From positions 5,704,001 through 5,768,000 of the forward strand of contig OY292278.1 of NCBI GenBank assembly GCA_958496175.1: DNA of 64,000 bases. The letters are read 5' to 3'. The first letter of the stretch is position 1. Every line of letters begins with the position of its first letter. Source of the DNA: Sisyra terminalis. Its lineage: Eukaryota; Arthropoda; Insecta; Neuroptera; Sisyridae. The notes under the pieces are model-generated. The model was not told where the DNA came from and did no database searches. It saw only the letters and a list, made by a program, of their open reading frames with translations. The translations under genes were made by a program, and so were the position numbers. Below are positions 57,664-64,000 of this stretch, in pieces.

Positions 57664-60000
57664 TCGATCAATTTGTCTTACCTTAATAAACATATTAATC
57701 GTGACGTATACTTTGTTCGTCCAGGTTCGTTCGAAAGCTCGCGTGGTGGCTCGATAAAATTATCGAACTTGTGGGTTTGTAAAGCGGAACAAAATAGATT
57801 CGACATATTTAGTTTTTCCTGTAATTTATTTGTGCATTTATTGCATGTGAATTGGACGAAGAACAAGTCTCGAGGGCGGTGGGTGGCAAGAATGCGGGGT
57901 AAAAGGTTGTTGGAGGGTGGTAAAAATGGGAAATGACAAGGGTCGTTGGTTATTTTTATTCACTTTCTTTTGTTGTTCATGACAAGTCGTTAATTTTCAA
58001 CTTAAATTGCATTTTTTCGAATATTTTACTGTCAAATATTTAACGAGTATGACGTACGTTAATGGCGACATTGACAGGTCGTTAAATTTTTTTTCTTAAT
58101 TGCTTAACTTTGCTTGAAAAGAAAAATTTTAGAACCAGAAAAAAATATTGTTTGATGGTCAAAAATTTATATTATTTCCAATCTAGTCCATAAGTAGTTT
58201 CATCCCTTTTCTTCGTTTTCTTGGATCAAGTAGGCCGTGGTTTTTCTTTACTGAAATCACTAGATCAGTTTAATATTTGATTATCTAGAGCTTAAAGCTC
58301 TAAGCTTGAAATGACCAAACATATTTATCCAATAAAAAGTTTTCCCCAGAAAAAAATTACATGAACAAATTTTCAAGCTTAATTTTTCGTCTATGTTTCA
58401 ACAAAGTAGATTTAAATTTATATTTTACAAGCAATAAATCTGTCTAAAATTCTCATTGTGCCTAAAAAAAAAAAAAACTTTAAAAAAAGCCATTTAAGTC
58501 GCATAAAAGTCGTAATAAGAGAATTATTGCCGCGCTTTAGACTAATTTTATTCGTGCCATTTTTAAAATATTGTCCATCTCCAAAAAAGCACGCTTATCC
58601 CATAAAAACGCGCATAAAGCTTCCAAAAGCTTTTAAAACTTTTATACGACTCAATTAGTAGAAAATCATCTTCTATCCCTCGAACCTATTAAATTCAAAT
58701 TTAACTCTTTTTTTTTATTTACAACGTAAAGAACTCCATTTATTTAATGAGAAAAAAGGCGGCTAGTACAAAAAAAAAAAAAAAGAAAAACACGGTGCAG
58801 ATTTAGAGTAACGCATCAAATGCAAATATAAAAACAAAAAAACAAATTTTCGTTTAATGTTTATTTTAAAGCGGCAAATTTAATTTTACTTTTGTTGAAA
58901 GAGTCTTGTTGCGAAAATCTCGACTGACTAATAAAATTTGAAAAAGCTCGTATGTAGAGCGGAACGTACGTACGGCGAAAGCTTTGCGTGTGTGTACAAA
59001 TAAAAATGATGAATTGTTTATGGTGCACTCATGCGTTAACTATTCGGATGTTAAATAAGAGCCTATCCAAGCGGAAGATGTTAATTTTCTCATTTCCTTC
59101 TCGCGTCTTCTTCGTGCCTCGTTTTCGCCGTGCTGTTGAAATAAAAGATGATCATTTCACCAATTTTTTCATGTACCTAATCCCAAAAAGACGAAAAAAA
59201 AATGGGAAAAAACGTGGCTTTAGTCGAGCTTTCCGGCAACATCATTAAGTTTTTCGTCGCACTGGCAAAGCGACGGCTTTTTTCGATGGTGGTGACAAAA
59301 AATCAAGTTACTTGAGAGGGATATATTATCACGCATTTTTGTGAGCTTTAATTAATAAAAAAGCAAAGCTTTTTGTGATGGGGATAGTCAAAAAATTATG
59401 GCACTTATGAACAAAGGAAACGTTTTTATGATACACGCGATTTGTAATGAAATTATTGAAAATTTAAATTATTTGAGGAGCTTTACAAATTAAATATAAA
59501 AAAAATTATCAAATGTTTTATTAATGCTCAGAAAAACTACCAATTGTTATTTTTTGTCAACACTTTTTTTTTTTGAAGTAAAATCATTGTTTATTTGAAA
59601 GATTACCAGTGATTTCAATGAATGGATAGTCCAACAAAAAGCCACTTTGATTGGTAAATTTTTCATCGTTGAGCTGTAGTTCTATTTATATTAATTTATT
59701 TGTTGCAGTAAAATCAGTGCTCTAAACTTTAAGTTCATCTGAAAAAAAATGTTGCAGACTGGTTTTAAGGAAAAAAAATGTTAATTTTTTGCAGTTTTGC
59801 TAAAATTTGATTTAATTTGACTTGAAAAAAAAAAATACAAATAAAATATTTTTAAGATCATTATTGCGACATAATTTGTAGTAAAAAATGTACTCTTACA
59901 AATTAAAATTGATGAACATAGCAAGTCAACACCCCTGTCAAGCTAGCACCCGACTTTTATAAATTAAAATTTTAAATATACTCTTAGATTGCCATTTATT
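57239..60000. other. Unique block, GC-richer 57440-58080 and 58880-59350
   Basis: Dense in AAAGCTC/GAGCTTT strings (57452, 57538, 57734, 58287, 58945, 59231, 59343). It includes a (TA)n tract at 57624-57660. Short frames occur on both strands without domains. Candidate regulatory islands. Confidence 0.4.
57624..57660. repeat. (TA)n microsatellite
   Basis: About 37 bases of uninterrupted TA. Confidence 0.95.
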
Positions 60001-60753
60001 TGTACTTGATTGTACCGAAAAAAATTTGTTTCTAACTTTAACCCAAAAAAAGTTAGTGAGTGATTTTGTGAATGCACTTAGTCCATTGCTGTATTTTATA
60101 ACGACTGTTATTTTTTTTCAATTGCGGTACAAATAAATTTTATTGCAGTGCAATTTGGGTGTTGATAAAAAAACACTTATCCTGAAATATTTTTTTTTCC
60201 TAATTCGATCCAAACAATAGTAACAACGGTTTTTGTAAATGTTATTAGAATCTAATTACCTCTTTGTTGAAATATCCAAGAGGATAAATTTTTCAGTACA
60301 ATCCTCAGCGACACAATAGTTAGATTGTACTGTTTTAGGATTTGGAAATTCTCTCAAGGAAAACTTGTGGTAGCCGGAAAACTCTAATTTTCTTCCGGAA
60401 AAGGTACAAACGAAAATTTAATTAGTTACACCAACTAGTGACCAGCACCCAGAAGAATCCGCAAAAAAAATCGTTTGTACCTCAGTAAATTCAAAATTAT
60501 GGCCGTTTTTGCTGTTTCAACAATGAAGTAATTAGAATCTAATTACTCATACAAAATTCTTTATAACTACCGTTGGAATAGAATTAGAAGGATATTTTTT
60601 TCGGTACAATCCTCAGCGCTACAGTAGCTAGATTTTACCACTTTTGGATTTGGAAAATCACGCAAGGAAAATCCGTAGTAGCCGGAAAACTCTATTTTCT
60701 TTCCGGTTGAGGTACAAACGAAATTTATTTCGGTACAATCAAGTACCTACAAG
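60001..60753 (+). mobile_element. Inverted-terminal element with internal tandem repeat, family H
   Basis: The ends GTACTTGATTGTACCGAAA and TTTCGGTACAATCAAGTAC are inverted repeats. Inside, about 60246-60415 and 60534-60722 are direct repeats of each other at a spacing near 288 bp (TTAGAATCTAATTAC, ACAATCCTCAGCG, GTAGCCGGAAAACTCTA, GGTACAAACGAAA). Each repeat carries further copies of the CGGTACAA-like end motif. No coding frame. A target duplication is not clear. The neighbouring foldback begins directly after it. Confidence 0.7.
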
Positions 60754-60755
60754 GT

Positions 60756-61352
60756 ATATTCTTGTAAGAAATTAAACGATCTACAAAAAAAAACTTGTAC
60801 AAGTTTTTGATATATTTATTCCTTCAAATGTTATTCAAGGTCCAAGTTGAACTTAAGAGAAATTTTAATATTTTTTCAATTTTTTGACGCAACCATCAAG
60901 TTTATGAGAAAATTTTATAGGACATTTTTTGTAGAGCAATTCTTTTCCTATAACTTATCATTTTAAAAGTTTTTGATATTTTGTACAGGTCCTAAATGAA
61001 AAAAATATTAAAAACTCACTTTAGTTCAACTTTGACTGCGAATAACTTTTGAAGGAATAAATATATCAAAAACTTGTTTGAGACCTTTTTTGTAGATCGT
61101 TTAATTTTAAACAAGAATATACCTTGGTCATTCCGAAATATTGTCACCAACGTGAGCTATAAAATTCCAAAGTGCAAGAGAATATTGTTCCCATTATGAT
61201 ATTTAAATGGAAAATCAAAATTTACGATGCGGCACCTCTTAATATTAACATTAAGAGCTTAAACTTTCACAGAATTTCTTTTTGTCATTCCCAACAATAT
61301 TTTTGATATAATTAAGAAAAAAAAATCATCATTTTTTTTTGAATCAGTCTAG
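60756..61352. repeat. Foldback element, family D-like copy 4 (diverged)
   Basis: GTATATTCTTGTAAGAAATT near 60757 pairs with sequence near 61110, through AACTTTTGAAGGAATAAATA. The right outer part has CTCTTAATATTAACATTAAG and ends GAATCAGTCTAGT, as in copy 1. No left outer part, so it is truncated by element H or by deletion. Confidence 0.65.
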
Positions 61353-64000
61353 TGTCCATGATTCAAACTCATAAATTTGATATATAATAACATTGTTGTT
61401 AGAATTTTTAAGATCATTTTATAGATATTATCCTTTCCAAAGTGTTACTATCCAAATTGTTCTTTTGATTTTTGTTTTGATACCTCTTTTGTTGATTGTT
61501 TTTGCACCAAAACACAAAGCATTGATTTTTTTGCACTGATTTTTATATTGAGGACATGTCGAAGTTGCATTGGGATCATTTGGTCCAATTTAGTCTGAGG
61601 CTCATTTCCGAATGTTATTGCAGTTCTCAAATATTTTAAATAATTAAATCTTTTGGTGAAACCAAAAAAAAATAATATTAAATCGTTTAAAACTAAGCTT
61701 CAAAATTATTTTAATTATTTAAGATGTTGTAGCAATGAAAAAATTACGTTAATAAGTTTTCTTTTCTGTGGATCATCATGACGAAAGAATAAGAAACCGT
61801 TGAGAAATATGTTAAATATTTTTATGATTATTAAATTTTCATGTCACGACATTAATATAAGTTAAACTAATTATTCTCGGAAAAATTTAAATTTTTCCAC
61901 GAAAGGAGTTTGCAATATAAATTTCATAACCTCAAACAGTCATAACCTCACATTCTAATTACCGTTAAACCAACGGAGGTCGCCGACAGAAAATTTAAAA
62001 TTCAAAAAATCCACGTTTCCATAAAACCAGATGATACAAACTAAGATAAAAACTAACGGAAGTAATTTTGTGCAAAGAGCAAAGTGAGAAAGAAGAGCTT
62101 TTTCACTCGCCACACCATCCCCATCTTTTCCACTCGAGGGTGGTGCCATCCCTCGTCATCTTGACATACCTATTTATGTGCATTGCCGCCATCTTTCCTC
62201 AACAAACGCTGAGGTGGTATGGTATGAATTTTCATTGGGGCGGTAAAAGCTCATTGCCGTCTTCGTAAAATGTAATAACACTTATATTTATATGATAATA
62301 ACAGACTTGCACTCCTGTCCGACTCACATAAATAATAATCAACTATAACAAATAACCGGGCGGGGGGGGGGGATATAAAACAAAAATACATCGTCCCACT
62401 AATGACGTGAGTTTATTAACGAGAATATTGCAACAAAAATAAATTGCAGTCGGCAAAGGTCTACGCCCTCAACGTAGCCGAGCCTCGTAGCCTCTTGTCG
62501 GAGTGTCTTAACAAAAGAAAGCTCGGGCATCGCCTCCTTGATATTTTCACTCGTGTCTTATTATGCCGTTCTATGTGTTCATTGATCGGAAGTCAGATAC
62601 AAACGCTCATTTACCAGTTGATTGTGTCAATCAAGTCAACATGCAATAAATGTTTAGATAACAGATCAAATATTAGACAAGCTTGCGTACAAAAGCACTT
62701 AAAATAATACGATTAATAAAAAGGGAAGCTTTAAAGCTCGACTAAAGTAAACTGGCACTTGAATTTTGAGATTTTCTTATTTGCTTTGGAAAAACTTTAA
62801 AATGGATTACTAAAAAGAAATGAATCATAATTTTTATAGACTTTAATGAAAGCTTTCTTAAGCTTTTGTAAATAGCATTTGTTAATCATTTATCCAGCAG
62901 GATTGTCCAGAACCAATATTTTCCTTATTTCTAGGATTTTATGATTCTTGGACTTAATATTTGGTATCGCAAATTCTTTTATTGCTTCTGGAAAAAGACT
63001 GTTTTTCGAAAACCAAAGAAGTGAAAATTTTCTTCATATATCCTCCAATAATTTTATTGATCCATTTTTTGTGCTCTTTTACTCTGGTGAAACGAATTAA
63101 CATCAAAATGTTTTCAAATTAAAGAAAACTGCTCTCTGTTGAAGAAGGAGCAGAGTTTGCAACTTTTTTGATATGTAGTGTAATAAAGCTCCAAGAAATG
63201 TCACAGTAAGCTTGAAAAAGCTTTTAAAGTTTCATCTTTTGTTGAATTTTTCATGTTTTTCATGACCACCCGTGCAACCCTCGACAATTGCAATTAATTA
63301 ATGCCAAAAAATTAAACATTAAAAACATTTCATAAACTTTTCCTGAACAAAAAAAAAAAATTCAAAAGAAACGCGCCATATATTTGCGTTAAAAACAAAC
63401 CCCACGAAGAAAATGAAAGCTCGGCACGTGTGGTTGACTTTCTCTAGCCCACATACATCCGAATCTATCGTACACCTATCTACATTGTACGACTCTTTTT
63501 ACCATAAAAAGTGACTGGAATTGGTCGTAAACAGAAATTAAGACGCTGCTTTCATCTGGGCCACCGTAAGACACGATGGTAGGGTTGGCAAGCGTACGGC
63601 GAACGGGGGCGGGATTGTGACAGATGAGAGATTGCACGGGACTTGCAACAAAGGTGAAATGATCCATATTTTTGCTTTTATGTTTTTTGTGATAATGAAA
63701 TTTAAGGTTATTTTGACGTTTACGGTGCGGAATTGATGGTGATGGTGTCGCGCCATGCCATGCCAGGGTTGCACCCTTTTGTCCCGTACCGACTCCGTCC
63801 GGAGTTGGGAACTTGTTACATGCAATTTATATCACCGATTGCAATAATATTTTTCATGTTATTGTTCCGAATGAAATTTATTTTTACAACCCTCTTAGTT
63901 TGTCGATGGGCGATGGCCTTAAAGACTTTTGAGCTTTCAGCAAAACAATGAGTTTCGATGATGATTGTTACATTTTACTTCAATTGTAAACGCAAAACTT
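61353..64000. other. Unique block, GC-richer 62040-62740 and 63260-64000
   Basis: It contains an 11-G run near 62361-62370, several AAAGCTC/GAGCTTT strings (62094, 62246, 62519, 62733, 63416, 63930) and overlapping short frames without domains. No repeat partner. The window ends inside the island. Confidence 0.35.

Noticed and set aside
1..64000. CRISPR arrays, bacterial operons, rRNA or well-known Hox-cluster microRNAs
   Set aside because: No regularly spaced short repeats, no ribosome-binding-site gene strings, no rRNA-like blocks, and no mir-10 or iab-4 mature sequence seen by eye.

Overview
The window looks like non-coding, AT-rich (about two-thirds A+T by eye) insect nuclear DNA, probably from an arthropod with long introns; a beetle is plausible but cannot be shown. 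The signs are decayed copia, gypsy, RTE-like, Tc1 and hAT elements, many hairpin (foldback) elements, (AT)n and (GT)n microsatellites, and no bacterial gene organisation. I found no intact host protein-coding gene. The open frames present are short and mostly chance frames or transposon relics.

The best sign of a host gene is a pair of minus-strand sites, about 23.4 kb apart (18241/18242 and 41674/41675). In each, a good 3' splice site is followed at once by a good 5' splice site. That is the form of recursive-splicing (ratchet) sites in very long insect introns, so much of the window may be one giant intron of a minus-strand gene. Scattered GC-richer unique islands (about 2.1-2.9, 6.4-6.8, 10.5-12.8, 16.8-17.6, 21.7-22.2, 25.4-26.0, 33.5-34.0, 40.0-41.3, 45.4-47.4, 50.5-53.1, 56.2-56.7, 57.4-59.4 and 62.0-64.0 kb) are candidate regulatory sequence. 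They are rich in the heptamer AAAGCTC/GAGCTTT.

The rest is layered repeats. Three unrelated-looking palindromic families (A: 24.1-24.7, 27.2-27.7, 53.8-54.5 kb; B: 27.0-27.9, 57.0-57.2 kb; C: 37.9-39.1, 41.9-42.3 kb) carry in every arm the same hammerhead-ribozyme-like core: CTGA(N)GAA, a short stem-loop, then GAAA. They have inverted arms, in several copies a short one-sided extension, and target duplications of variable length (about 6, 11-14 and 69 bp). This resembles non-autonomous Penelope-like elements. Four further elements (5.4, 7.8, 13.6, 38.2 kb) are 716-741 bp long, flanked by TTAA, in the same orientation, and share an internal layout despite different ends. Larger foldbacks lie at 1-0.84, 3.1-5.4, 30.6-33.1, 47.8-49.7, 53.7-55.4 and 60.8-61.4 kb.

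Nesting gives a relative history: family B entered a copia element and family A then entered B; family A entered a TA-flanked foldback; TTAA elements entered a hAT element, a family C copy and one unit of a tandem duplication. A previously coding stretch of unknown identity with three stops sits at 1459-1701.
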